DNA from: Symbiodinium natans
Taxonomy: Eukaryota > Sar > Dinophyceae > Suessiales > Symbiodiniaceae
Length of the DNA: 64,000 bases
Direction: 5' to 3'
NCBI GenBank assembly: GCA_905221605.1
Contig: CAJNDS010000158.1
Location: forward strand, 598,176-662,175
Shown: piece after piece, positions 50,758 through 61,382 of the stretch
Position numbering within the stretch: the stretch's first letter is position 1
How the letters are laid out: each line of letters starts with the position of its first letter
Program-made: the position numbers and the translations under genes
The notes under the pieces: generated by a model
Database searches by the model: none
Told to the model about the DNA's origin: nothing
The model's input: the letters and a program-made list of their open reading frames with translations, nothing else

Positions 50758-50907
50758 ACCCTAAGCCCCCAAAACCCAACCCCTTGTCCCTTCAGCCCTA
50801 AACCCTAACCCTAAACCTTGTGCGAGTGTGAGAGTCGAAACCCTAAACCCTAAACCCTAAACCCTAAACCCTAAACCCTAAACCCTAAACCTAAACCCTA
50901 AACCCCT
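50758..50907 (-). repeat. Telomere-like array with conserved 5' flank
   Basis: CCCTAAA units. The inner stretch from 50813 begins CCTTGTGCGAGTGTGAGAGT then CGAAACCC, identical to the flank of the array at 56607-56752. Confidence 0.9.
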
Positions 50908-51009
50908 AGAATTCGCGTTTAGCTACTGGCTCTGAGCCCCCCTGCGCTGCGGCCGCCCCGAGCTGCGAGGGCGGCCACTTGGCCGATCAATAGGGCAAAA
51001 CACATGTCT

Positions 51010-51250
51010 TATGATGTGTTATATTAGCTGTATCTTTACATACATATATATATATGTCTATATATGCATACATATATATATATATATACATATATATAAA
51101 TATTAAAATGTTATATTATATGATACCATATTATATTATATTATACTAGATTAGATTAGATTATATTTATTCATTGTACACCTTGAAAAAATATACATAT
51201 ATATATATACATATGTGTATATATACACATATTTTTGCATAGATATGCAT
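51010..51250. repeat. AT-rich microsatellite region
   Basis: TATATA, TTATATTATA and ACATATGTGTATAT runs. No gene seen. Confidence 0.85.
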
Positions 51251-51421
51251 ATCTATCTTCGGAGCCGGGTTGAAAGGTAGGGGGCGGAGCCTTGGGCCTT
51301 GGGACAGCACCCACATCCCTTGTGGCCTTGCTTGTCGAACACGGAAAGGATCCTAGGGTTTAGGGTTTAGGGTTTTACGGTTTAGTGCGAGTTTCATGTT
51401 CCTAGGATAGCTTTCGATTCT

Positions 51422-51490
51422 GCAGCTTTCGCTGAGATGCCCAGGGTTGAAGTTGCGCTTTGTTCCATTATGGGCACCTCAGCCCGGAAG
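51422..51490 (+). CDS. Candidate exon: EMPRVEVALCSIMGTSARKP
   Basis: TGCAG acceptor, GTAAAA donor, biased frame. Confidence 0.45.
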
Positions 51491-51599
51491 CCGTAAAAAG
51501 TCGCTGGCCCAAACACAAATCCAATAATCCCCTGGATTGCCTCGAAGCCTTGCCCTCCGTGTGAGAGGGAGCGACGAATTAATCCCAAAGTCCCTTTAA

Positions 51600-52520
51600 A
51601 TTAAGCCTAAACCCTGAACCTTAGCACTCTTTCGGCAGGACCTGGCGCGATGGGGCAGGCATTTGGAAGCGAGACGACTGTGACGGACAGAAGGCAGAGC
51701 CGTGCAGCAGGGCGCGAGGAATAATACAACAGAGAACAATAGGAACGAACATCATGAATATCGGAATATTTCGAATGCTAGAACAATAATAGAATACTTG
51801 AATACAAATGACAGTAGAACATTGAATAATCGACCGAAGGACTAGTGAACCATTGGAATAGTAGAATAATAGAATAATAAAAGACAGGTTGATGGAATAA
51901 TAGAAACTAGGATTTGTAGAAGCGTTGAATATCAGGGCGCTTGAATCATGGAATAATTTTGTTGACATTGAACGAAACACTATATAGGCAACAAAGGACA
52001 ATAGAACAAGATCACACTAGAAGAGTAGCACTCGCCAAAATACGATTAAAAAAACACGATAAAGTACACTCACGGTAAGCATATTGACAGAACATGTGAT
52101 CGTATAATGCCACAGTAATATCACAATATAACAATGCCATAATGTAATAAATCAAGAAACCATAGCCATGTACCACTATGCAAAACATAACAAGGTTGTA
52201 CATGCATATACATATGAATATATATATATATATACATATACACCATATTCATGTGTATATATATACACAGTACTATCAGAATGCAACAAGATAGCACGAT
52301 GGCCATATATATGTACAATAATGGAAGAACGCAAAGCATCATCACCACGTGATTCCCCAAGCCTGAGTTGGATATTCATGGTCCACATTTCTCGGCTCGT
52401 CAGCCAAAATCGAACTTACAGATGTGATTGTCATCCGAAGTGCCAGTATGTTTCAGACTTCAAAGCCAGCACAGGTTAGACATCCAGCATTCAGAACCAT
52501 GAGCCACTAGTCACAGAGCC
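51600..52520. other. AT-rich region with GAATA-like degenerate repeats
   Basis: Many imperfect GAATAATAGAA / GAACAATAG units and a TA microsatellite at 52215-52265. No exon recognised. Confidence 0.6.
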
Positions 52521-52639
52521 TAGATATACACTGTTGTGGAGCTTCTGCTCTGCGCGTGAAGAAAATGGGCCCACAGGCCAGCGGCTAGCACCTGCTCATC
52601 CTCTGATACTGTACCAAGCATGCAGCATGCTTCAATTCA

Positions 52640-52750
52640 GCCGGGCACAACCACTGAACACTGCGCTGCATTTCGCCCTTTTGCCCGTAGCCGCCGATGT
52701 GGCGAACGATGGGCAGATGGCTTTGCGCTCGCTCTGGTGGTGCGAGACTT
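52640..52750 (+). CDS. Candidate exon
   Basis: PLNTALHFALLPVAADVAND then GQMALRSLWWCE, biased frame ending at TAA. Confidence 0.4.
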
Positions 52751-52886
52751 AAAAAACCCCTCGGTGATGCACCTTTGCCCTTCGCCACATATACATATAT
52801 ACATACATAGACTATGTATCCAGACATGTATGTATGTACTAAACAAACTATGAAAACTGAATAATCTATGCCTGTTCTCCAGGCTG

Positions 52887-53360
52887 AAAAGTCCCACTGT
52901 GCTGCTCGCCATCATCGCGACTCTGTCTCTGACCTTGCTATTTCTCGACAGCTCCGGCAGTTCTCGGCATGCTCCAGGCAGAACCCCTGGCACCCAGTGC
53001 TTTCAGTGCTTTCTGTGCTTTCTGGCTTTAGATGTTAGCCAGGCAGCTATGAGAACCCGGGAAGGGCCATTGTGGAGCTGCACGCGGCGATGCTCAGGCA
53101 ACGGCAGCTACAAAAATGAAGCATTTCTACAACACCAACCCTGGGTCGAAGCTCTTGTGCAGCAAGCCAGGAACATCACGCAGAGAGCTCGGTGCTCAGA
53201 TATTCCGCTTGGGGCCAACTCTAATTCCCACCGACTGCACAAGCAAGCTGCTGATGTCAATTCTGAGGTGCAGACTGCTGAGCAAGTCCTGCTAGAGTTA
53301 CGGCAGGCGCACTTGGAGATGAGGAGCTCCATCGGCAGCAAGACTGGACTGGAAGACATG
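52887..53360 (+). CDS. Coiled-coil exon cluster
   Basis: Exon candidates at 52887-52955 (HRDSVSDLAISRQLRQ), about 53064-53115 (AIVELHAAMLRQRQLQK), about 53148-53192 (EALVQQARNITQRAR) and 53268-53360 (VQTAEQVLLELRQAHLEMRS), the last with a GTACAG donor and phase-0 ends. Helical, charged, heptad-like. Confidence 0.5.
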
Positions 53361-53590
53361 GTACAGTCCACCGGTAAGGAGCGTTTTGCACATAATAAAT
53401 CGCCAGAGACGTGCAGGAAGCAGCAGGAAGAGGCAGGGGGCACTGGAATGCAGTCTTACACCGCGCAGATAGTTCACCGCGACATGCTGGTCTCATATGT
53501 GGGGAGTGGGGTGGTGGGGAGGGCACCACTCAGATAGCTCCCAGGTACAGTACTTGCGCATCTTTTCAACAGGGCCCCGAGTCTTTTACA

Positions 53591-53615
53591 ACCCCCCCCC
53601 CCCCCCCCCCCCCCC
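53591..53615. repeat. Poly-C tract
   Basis: About 25 C in a row. Confidence 0.9.
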
Positions 53616-53688
53616 ATATGAGCGCTCTGCCACCGTTGCGGTGTAAGCCCGGGAGCTCCCGCTTCCAAGCTCCATTGGTTTAGGGTTT

Positions 53689-53785
53689 CTATATCCTGCT
53701 TGAGAAGTATTGTTCATTCTTGTATATATAAAACAAAAAGGATATTAAACACATTATGTTTATTCAGGTTCTAAAGGGAGCATAG
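53689..53785. mobile_element. Foldback element, TATTCAGGTTCTAA family, copy 2
   Basis: Starts CTATATCCTGCTT and ends TTTATTCAGGTTCTAAAGGG AGCATAG. Homologous to 41003-41094. Confidence 0.75.
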
Positions 53786-54860
53786 GTTCAGGGCGGCTCA
53801 GCCTCAGCAGTCTTGGATGAAAAAGGGTGGCTCAGTTGGGTAGTCAGGGATGAGGCGGCGAGGTCTGGATTTATGTTAGGTTGATGCCGACGTGCAGCTG
53901 CAGCTTGCAAAAATAACTGGAGGGCGGAGCGAATTATGTTGAATTCCCATCGAGCCTGCTTCAAAGCTCCTTGCCCTGGACTTGCAAACATCTCGACCTA
54001 ATGCTCAAAACCTGAACTCTGAAGCCCGCATTGCTAGCCTCCTTGCCCGTGGATCGACCGACCACACAAGTCCGGATGAACTCTAAAGCCCTGACTGGGC
54101 GCCCAGCTGAGGCGCAAAGCCCTTATAGCCCTATCGACTGGGCGCTCGCACAGTAGCAGGCCTCGGCGCTGCGACGAGCCACCCGCTCTGTGGCCGAGCG
54201 CGGCGGCGGGGCACCGGCTCCTCCCCCAGCGCCAGCGCCGGCGCTGGAAGCGGCCGAGGAGGGGTTTTTTTTGGGGGGGGGAGGGGGGCGGGTCCATGCA
54301 TGTGGCGCTTAGGGGCCCAGAAGGAATGCGAGTTGACAGAGGCTTTCGGTTTGGCGTGTGGGCCTTACTAGGGCTTTCTGTGTCCACTGGCGACAAGCCA
54401 ATTGGAGTTTCATGTCGCGTGCTGTCAGCGACAGCGCGTGACAAAAAGGATGGCGTGGGCGTGGCACATGCCCGAAATCAAAACTAGCATCGAACAAAGA
54501 TCAGGCAATCTCCAAGATATTCTTTTTCTTCGACCATCCCCACCCTACAGCTACCTGATGTGGGAGCCATCCCGCCGTTTTTCAGACAGGCAATTACCGA
54601 TACTTCGGCTCTCGTGGGCTTCTCTGGGATTGGATACTAAAAAGGATGCTCGGCGCTTTGTCCGGTGCTCTTTGCGGGCTTGGGTTTCGGGTTTCGGGTT
54701 CAGGGTTCCAAGGAAGACCCGGGTCCAGGAGACCGGAAGGCCCCGAAGTCCAAGTGCAAGACGTTCTCGGCGAATCTCGAGCCCCAGAACCGTTTTAAAG
54801 TTGGGTCGGGCAGGGGCATTTGTATATAAACCCAAGGCCTCACTGAGCTGGGTGTTTTTG

Positions 54861-54903
54861 ACCCTAAACCCTAAACCCTAAACCCTAAACCCTAAACCCT
54901 AAA
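54861..54903 (-). repeat. Telomere-like array (CCCTAAA)n
   Basis: Six units directly abutting ATCAG, the acceptor of the next exon. Confidence 0.92.
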
Positions 54904-54908
54904 TCAGG

Positions 54909-55010
54909 AGCCAGAAGCAGCGGAGGAGAAGCCGGTGCCAGAGGCTGAACCGGAGGAGATGTTGGGGCACACGACTGCCACACGGAAGTACCGGCTCCTG
55001 TGCTCCTTCA
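54909..55010 (+). CDS. Candidate acidic exon
   Basis: EPEAAEEKPVPEAEPEEMLG then HTTATRKYRLLCS. Strong bias. Confidence 0.5.
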
Positions 55011-55059
55011 CCCTAAGCCAATCTTTTCAAAGCCCAAAACTCTAAGCCAACTTTTTCAG

Positions 55060-55240
55060 GCAGAGCAATCTGACACTCATGATGGCAAGCTCTCAAGAAC
55101 TGGAAGACTCCTGTGAGGACGGCGCTGCTGAGGGCCAGGTCTCCGAAGAACAGCAGAAGCGTGAAGAAGAAGAGCAACGAGCCTCGCACAGAATAAAACG
55201 CAGGTCTTGTTTGCGGTCGGCGGGGGCACTTGGGGGCACT
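55060..55240 (+). CDS. Candidate acidic/basic helical exon
   Basis: MASSQELEDSCEDGAAEGQV, SEEQQKREEEEQRASHRIKR. TTCAG acceptor near 55058. Likely surface helix or coiled coil. Confidence 0.5.
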
Positions 55241-55440
55241 TTGGGGCAATGCTGGAAGAGCGGAGCTCCGAGCTTGTCTCGCCCATCGGACAATGGGCCA
55301 AGTTGTGATCGCTTTCGACTCCCGCAGCTCAGGAGCTCTCATCGGCTACAATGAGGCCGCAGATCGGTCAGGGAAGTTGGATTCCAGAACACACCAATCA
55401 TTGTGGGATCCTAGTCCTAGCATGCTGGAAGGACCTTAGA

Positions 55441-55500
55441 ACGGAATCTGCGTGCCCTGGAGCGTGTCATACAAAGCCTTGGTCCCAAATCCTGTGACGT
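55441..55500 (+). CDS. Candidate exon: LERNLRALERVIQSLGPKS
   Basis: CTTAG acceptor and biased frame; coiled-coil-like. Confidence 0.4.
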
Positions 55501-56269
55501 TGGGGGGGGTGAGCAGGCCACGAAAACCTTCAAGCGCTTCAGGCACGGGAGCCCGACTCAGCGGCTTGGGGAGGGCAGGGGTGCTTTAGCTCCGGGTTGG
55601 AAGTCCTTGGGCTTTGGGCTTCATGCGTGGGGCCGTGTTGGTTTGTGCGCGTGTGCGCGTTAGTGCAGGCCGTTTTATGGATACTTAGGCTAAGCAGAGC
55701 TTAGGTCTATGTATCCCTAGATCGTCTTCTTGACTCTCACACCAAACCCTGTGAGTCAACATCGGAACCCAATTGAGAACCACGCCCGGGTACCTCACAC
55801 ATTTGGGGGGGACAGAGGAGTCGGTTGCAGGCCAGACTTCAAATGTGGAAGCCGAGTTCCGCTGCTCCCCGATGAGGACAGTCCATGACCCGACGTGACC
55901 CTCCAAGCCACAGGTGTAATATTCATGTTATCGTTATATTCGGTATTAGCTAGTAATCATTATGAGTATGGTTATTGTTATAAGTGTTGTTTATCAGTGA
56001 CATATGTTATCATTCGGTTACTAAGTTTGAAACAATATAAGGATATGCTGATCGTACTTATAACTGTTGGGAGGCAAGCGCAGCTGCATGCAGCGCGAAG
56101 TATGCACGGCAGCTTGCTGCAGCGTCCTGTCCTGTACTGTTGATGGTGCGAGTATGCGTCAAAGCTCAATCCCGAAACTGGAGTGGTTAGCTCCCAAGTT
56201 CAAGCCTTTACAGCACCTTTGCGACGCGCTTGGCCTCACCTGCATGTCCCATTCTTGCCTTGGACCAGA

Positions 56270-56360
56270 GTGCAAGTGGGCAGAAGAATGCGGCCCAGTC
56301 AACCACTTCCCCGCTCTTGCAGGAGGTGGTGGAGTGCGATCGGCTAAGTATCACGCCCTG
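56270..56360 (+). CDS. Candidate exon: SPLLQEVVECDRLSITPCC
   Basis: Biased frame; boundaries uncertain. Confidence 0.35.
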
Positions 56361-56606
56361 CTGTAGCGCGTGCCATGACTGCAATATTGCTATGCCCTTT
56401 GTGCAGCATGATGTCTATGTAGGTGTGCAGGTTATGATTCCCAGGGCTCCTGACATCTCCTTGCTAGGATCCTGTCTCTGCCATGTGACAGTCCCGGCCA
56501 AACCTGCAGCACAGCTTTGTAAAGCGATCACCTGGTAAACGACCAGCAGCTTATATACACACACTTTCCGAGACATGGAGCCGTAGCTTCAAAAAATCAC
56601 GTGGAT

Positions 56607-56752
56607 ACCCTAAACCCTAAACTTGCCAGCCTTGTGCGAGTGTGAGAGTCGAAACCCTAAACCCTAAACCCTAAACCCTAAACCCTAAACCCTAAACCCT
56701 AAACCCTAAACCCTAAACCCTAAGCCCTAAGCCCTAAACCCTAAACCCTAAA
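56607..56752 (-). repeat. Telomere-like array with conserved 5' flank
   Basis: The main stretch starts after CCTTGTGCGAGTGTGAGAGT CGAAACCC, as at 50813, and has about fifteen units. Confidence 0.93.
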
Positions 56753-56834
56753 CGATGCTTGTGGTGTCAAGCATCCCCATGGCCTTTCTTCATTGCAAGG
56801 ATCTTTAAAAGAAAGCTCCTGGGTGCGCGGTCCA

Positions 56835-56955
56835 ACAGAATAGATACTCTAATAGGGGGGCACTATAATCCCTATGAATCCCTTATTAGGGATTATAAAA
56901 GGGGGCACTATAATCCCTATCAGGCCTCAATAGGGATTCTAGTAGGGGTTGTAGG
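56835..56955. repeat. Clustered ACTATAATCCCTAT / AATAGGGATT repeats
   Basis: Several inverted copies of the core of the CCTTAATAGGGATTA foldback family, interleaved with GGGGGCACTATAATCCCTAT. Confidence 0.65.
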
Positions 56956-57129
56956 GGTTGCACACTGACAAGGTTGGGCTGGTGCGGGAAGACCAAAGGA
57001 CACTGCCCCTCGGCAGCACGATGCGACCACATTGCAGGATCAGAGGCTGCGCAGTCACGCGGGGTGGGAAACCACTACAGTGAGTTTTCCTCTGATCACC
57101 TGTGCGTTCCCTGCAGTGCGGCCCTGTCA

Positions 57130-57223
57130 GCCATAGCGACTGTATTCGGGCGCGGGTCTCAGGCAAGTGCGCGACCTGCATCGACTATCGCAAGGAGGGT
57201 CAGACCCAGATGAACTCCAAGCG
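57130..57223 (+). CDS. Candidate exon: GKCATCIDYRKEGQTQMNSK
   Basis: DCIRARVSGKCATCIDYRKE and following residues. C-x2-C motif, strong bias. A GC donor here and the foldback-supplied AG at 57410 keep phase with the next exon. Confidence 0.55.
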
Positions 57224-57254
57224 CTGATGCTCCCTGCCATGTGCAGCCCAACTA

Positions 57255-57410
57255 CTTGAAGGTTCACGGGTGGTTCGCCTGATTTTGGTAATAGGTTCGT
57301 ACATGTACATGTAGATGTATATGTATATGTATATGTATATATGTGTATATATGTACGCCTCAATTCGGGCCTAGAACACACACTTACAACCGTACTAGTG
57401 AACCTTCAAG
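57255..57410. mobile_element. Foldback element, GGTTCATGGGTAG family, copy e, filling an intron
   Basis: Termini CTTGAAGGTTCACGGGTGG and CTAGTGAACCTTCAAG, TA/CA-rich core. It makes up most of the intron between the exons at 57130-57223 and 57411-57511. Confidence 0.85.
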
Positions 57411-57700
57411 CGCGAGTGCTGCATCAGCTCACGAGACGTCTTGTCCTGGAGACCCTCGAAACGAGAGCTTTCCAGGTCTGCGGGCCCAAGACTCGCTGGC
57501 AAATGGTCCAGGTAGCTGCAAGCATGGACGGGTTCCGCTACTATTTCCCTGGATGCAACGCCCCATGCATGTCTCGGGCCCTTCCGACCGCCATGCCACA
57601 GTGTCGATGCGCGCAGCTTAAACAATTCTGGTGCTTTAAGGGAAGCCAGGCACTTGCTGGACTGGATGGGGCGTGTAAGAGTGGTTTAGCGGGCCCGTTG
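57411..57700 (+). CDS. Candidate exon(s): TRRLVLETLETRAFQVCG
   Basis: RVLHQLTRRLVLETLETRAF, CGPKTRWQMVQ, then (read through or after a GTAGCT donor) DGFRYYFPGCNAPCMSRALP and PQCRCAQLKQFWCFKG. The second part has six Cys. Strong bias throughout. Confidence 0.55.
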
Positions 57701-57797
57701 GCTGATGTTACTCTGCTCGATGTTGGCTAATGCGAGCGACCTCTGCTTCTCGTGCGGAGTAGTCCTAGCCCCAACCAAGAAAAGAAAAGAAGTGTAG

Positions 57798-57800
<3 letters not shown>

Positions 57801-57831
<31 letters not shown>
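57801..57831. repeat. (GA)n microsatellite
   Basis: About fifteen GA units. Confidence 0.9.
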
Positions 57832-57832
<1 letters not shown>

Positions 57833-57833
<1 letters not shown>

Positions 57834-58960
57834 CTCTCCCTTTTGTGGCTCAAGTCTGGGGAGGGAACCCGCCCCCCGAACCGGGCTTGAGCCATCCGCG
57901 CCGCTCCTTTCAAGTCGAAGCCGCTTGTCCGCCCCTACAAACCCTAATTGTCATCCTTGTCAGCGGGGCCTGGACCTTAGAAATTTCTTCCCTAATCGCG
58001 GACAACCGGGGGAGACTCCAACAGCAACCGCAGTGTAGTACTTTTCGCGTGCCATATGGTGGACAGTTTGTCAAGGCTTTCGCTTCGTGCGCATCTGTTA
58101 CTTGGACTCCTGTTTCGCATTTGAGGGGGAATCCACGCGCCAAGCCATGGCCGATACCGCAGATGATGCTGGGGGACTACATCCCGGAGCACATGCCAGC
58201 ACCTCGGCACAACACCGACTGGATGAAATGGGGGGACGAACGCCACGAGGTTTCTACCCGCCACGACGCCCACCAAGTCAGCGGGGTCAACCAAGGAGCG
58301 GCCCAACAACAGCTGGAGGGCCAGGCACTACGCGATCAGTCCTGGCAACAACCCGGCAGACAGCCCTCGGGGATGCGACCACGACTGGCGGGCCATGTGA
58401 AATACCATCGGCCCCAGAAGCATCCAGAGAGATACCCGCCGGGGACAACAACCTCCTGCCGAGCCACGAAATGTACGAAGAACGAGGCACCTCTTGGGAG
58501 AGACCGTCACCGACCACCCCACCCGAAGCTTTCGAGCCACCGCGGGATACTACAAGTCAACAAGAGGGAGCATGTGAAACACCATCGCCCCTCGACACAG
58601 ACCTGGCCAACATGGAATGCGCTATATCGGGGAGAGCATGTGCAATACCATCGCCTCCCATGGAGATTGAGCAAGAAGGTGTACAGCCCGCCACATCACC
58701 GTCTTCAACACCAACGACCCCAATAGAAGCTCTCGAACCACAGTGGGGTACCACAAGTCAACAATAGGGGGCATGTGAAACACCAATCGTCCCTCGACAC
58801 AGGCCTGGCCAACATGGAGTGCGCTATATCAAGGAGAGCATGTGCAATACCATCGCCTCCCAAGGAAACTGAGCAAGAGGGTGTAAAGCCAGCCACATCA
58901 CCGTCGAGAAGCACAGCTGAGACAGAAAGGGAAGTGAGCGCCAATTTAGTTCCTCCACCT
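57833..58960 (+). other. Two overlapping open frames with a ~200-bp internal repeat
   Basis: Two frames are open together for about 600 bp (57752-58726 and 58087-58767). A ~200-bp segment containing GGCCAACATGGA and GAGAGCATGTGCAATACCAT is tandemly repeated from about 58562 and 58763. Pro/Thr/Gly-rich, no domain recognised, and codon bias unlike the neighbours. Possibly repeat-derived or a retroelement remnant. Confidence 0.4.
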
Positions 58961-58999
58961 TTTCACGTTCCCCTCCCCTCGTTGGTCCCGGGTGCTGGT

Positions 59000-59290
59000 A
59001 GGTGATTGTGGGGGACTTTCGGTTGTTGGGGTAGGGGGACGTTCACTCAACTCGCTAAGTGCTCCCGAGCTGCCAGCCTGTAGCAGGGAGTGCAGTGTTA
59101 GGCAACCGTTACCGAACAAACAGTCTTCTCCTTTCCCGACCCACCAAACTGTGGCAAGGGGACATAGTGAGTCCATTCTAGATAGGCATCCAAGTCAGAC
59201 ATGTCCTTCTCCCTCCACGCGGGGTATGGGTGTTTATGGGGGACTGGGGGGTTTTCGGTTATTGGATGGGGGGAAGGACTCTGCCTTCCT
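59000..59290. repeat. Degenerate repeat with GGGGGACTTTCGGTTGTTGG
   Basis: Two related G-rich segments (59008-59040, 59236-59275). No gene seen. Confidence 0.5.
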
Positions 59291-59517
59291 TCATTTCAAC
59301 CGGGGAGGGCCAGTTCAGGGCGGACATCCTCTTCACTCCATCAAAGTCAGGCAACCCAGGGGATCAAGCCAACAGTGCCCCTTGGGAGCATGTTTTTCCC
59401 TCCTCCGGCCTTTTCACCTTGCCAACAAGATGGGCAGCAACAGACCTTGGACATTGCGCGCCCCTCGGGGCGGCTCTCTCCTTCGGGAGGGGGCCTTGCG
59501 TGCAGAGAGAGCGAGAG

Positions 59518-59635
59518 AGCGAAAAAGAAGAAGACGAAGAAGACGATGAAGAAGAATAAGCAGAAGCAGAAGAAGAAGAATAATAAGAAGAAGAATTATA
59601 AGAATAAGAAGAATAATAACAATAAGAAAAAGAGA
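59518..59635. repeat. (AAG)n / (AAT)n microsatellite
   Basis: AGAAGAAGACGAAGAAGACG grading into AATAAGAAGAAG runs. Confidence 0.9.
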
Positions 59636-60345
59636 GCGCGTCTGCTTCCGACGTTTCAGAGCAATCTGGATTCACCCATGCGCCTGGCGTGGCTATGAGA
59701 AAGCCACTCACCAAACTCGTCTAGAACAAGCGATCTATGACTTATGCCCGTCGCCAGGCCGGCAGCCTTGCAGACGCTCTATCCGGGGGCCGCAGGGCAC
59801 AGCATCGAGCTGGCAGCCGTGGGCTTGAAAGCATTTTTTCAGGTCGAGCATGTGCGGTCTTGTGGAGCCAAAAAATGCAGGTGGCCTCACCCCGCATGCA
59901 TCCCTCCCCCTCCCCCCCTACCCCCCCCCCCCCATCCCCGAACACCCTCCATTCTCAGGCCTCCAAGCTGGGCCCCGGCTTTCCAGGCTTCCAGGCCACT
60001 TGATCTAGGATACTTCGTCGCGTTGAACTAGAAACAAGGTCCGGCAGCAACGAATGTAGACATCTGTGGGTTGCCGAGAAGTTCCAGCTGAGAATTCGAA
60101 ATGGTAGTTTCCATTAGTGCAAAGTGGATTGAGGGCGACCTGTATCGACCTGTTCTGCCGATGAAATCAAGTGGTCCATGCTCGGAGAGTCCGGAGAATC
60201 CAGGATGCGCACTTGGCTTGTGCAGGCATATCACACGTCCGTGAAAATTGATGACTTGGAGTATTCCTTCAGCGGTGCCCGTGCCCCAACTTCGCGTTCA
60301 GAGCACGTGCTGCCACGGGCTCCGCTGCATTTTTAGGACGGCATT

Positions 60346-60651
60346 GTGGTGGGCCGTGGCTTGCCAAGCCATGTTCGCATGGCCGACAAACCGCAGGCAA
60401 GGACGCACCGGGCTGTGGCGCAGCTGCACAGCTGCGCAGCTGCACTCCGTGCGTTGAACTCGAGACTGCCAGGTCTTCCCCATGGGCTTGACCAGGATGT
60501 CTGGAGAGGACTTGAGAGAACAGTTGGGACGTTTTTTCAAGCGAGGCCTGGCTGGGTGCCGCACAGTGAAAGACTCCTGTCCGGGTTTATGTTCAGGTTT
60601 CCTGCACAGATTCGCGCAGCAGAGGTCGAGGTTTCGGAGCCTTATTCTTCA
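60346..60651 (+). CDS. Candidate long exon or small gene
   Basis: Open frame of about 100 codons with strong bias: MADKPQARTHRAVAQLHSCA (first ATG near 60379), GLDQDVWRGLERTVGTFFQA, PGWVPHSERLLSGFMFRFPA, to TGA. No family recognised. Confidence 0.5.
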
Positions 60652-60889
60652 TGAGGTCCTAAGCCCTAAACCGTATGGCTGCGGCTCAAGAACTCCTGGC
60701 GATGCTTTTACGGGGTGTAAGTATCTCCCGGTGTATCACCCGGATCATCCGAAGTTACAAGGCCTGCTTGATAATAGGTGGTAGTGTCATGTGTGCCCAA
60801 TAGGGCTCCAATCTGACTCAATGACAGTATTTGCCTCACCTGGCTTTGTCCGAGTGTGAGCGATTAAACCCTAGACCCCGTAAAGGTTA

Positions 60890-61310
60890 TGAGAAGTCGC
60901 ACATGCCACAATCCTTCTGCGTTGTGCTTCATCCGGTCTCGGGCGCAGGCTCCTACGACTTGCTCAGGACTTGCAGCTTTCGGTGCGATTTGTCCACACC
61001 GCGTCGGGTAAAACATGGCCCCGCGAGGAAGAACTGCAATTCTTTCACTGATTGCGCTTTGTTCTTCCTCCTGGACTGGGTGCCGTGCACTGCTGCCACC
61101 TGCACGACCAATGTTGTCCTTTACTATTGCTTTGCCAAACAAGCTGTTGGACTTCTTGAGCTGATTGATGAAAGGTATATAGTCTGCACATGCTAAGGCT
61201 AAGGGGTTACTGATGCAGCCCTGAACGCTCACTGCCTACTGAAATGCAAGAACATGTCCAGGACTCCCGGCTGGACCCAAGCTATCGAGGCCTCTGACTG
61301 TTCCAGAGCT
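60890..61310. other. No convincing gene
   Basis: An open frame runs on the plus strand (to 61196) but its third positions are not biased. No repeat is seen. Confidence 0.4.
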
Positions 61311-61323
61311 CATTTGCCCTGGG

Positions 61324-61357
61324 CCCTAAGCCCTAAACCCTAAGCCCTTAGCCCTAA
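61324..61357 (-). repeat. Telomere-like array (CCCTAAA)n
   Basis: About five degenerate units, 26 nt before the next exon candidate. Confidence 0.85.
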
Positions 61358-61382
61358 AGCAGCATGCTCATTTGTGAAGCCA

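Noticed and set aside
57836-57853. TTTTGTGGCTCAAG, partial spliced-leader similarity
   Set aside because: An insertion and a missing 5' part; a chance match is likely.
60672-60691. CCGTATGGCTGCGGCTCAAG, resembling a dinoflagellate spliced-leader relic
   Set aside because: Only the first five and last eight bases match; the middle differs almost completely, and no gene start follows.
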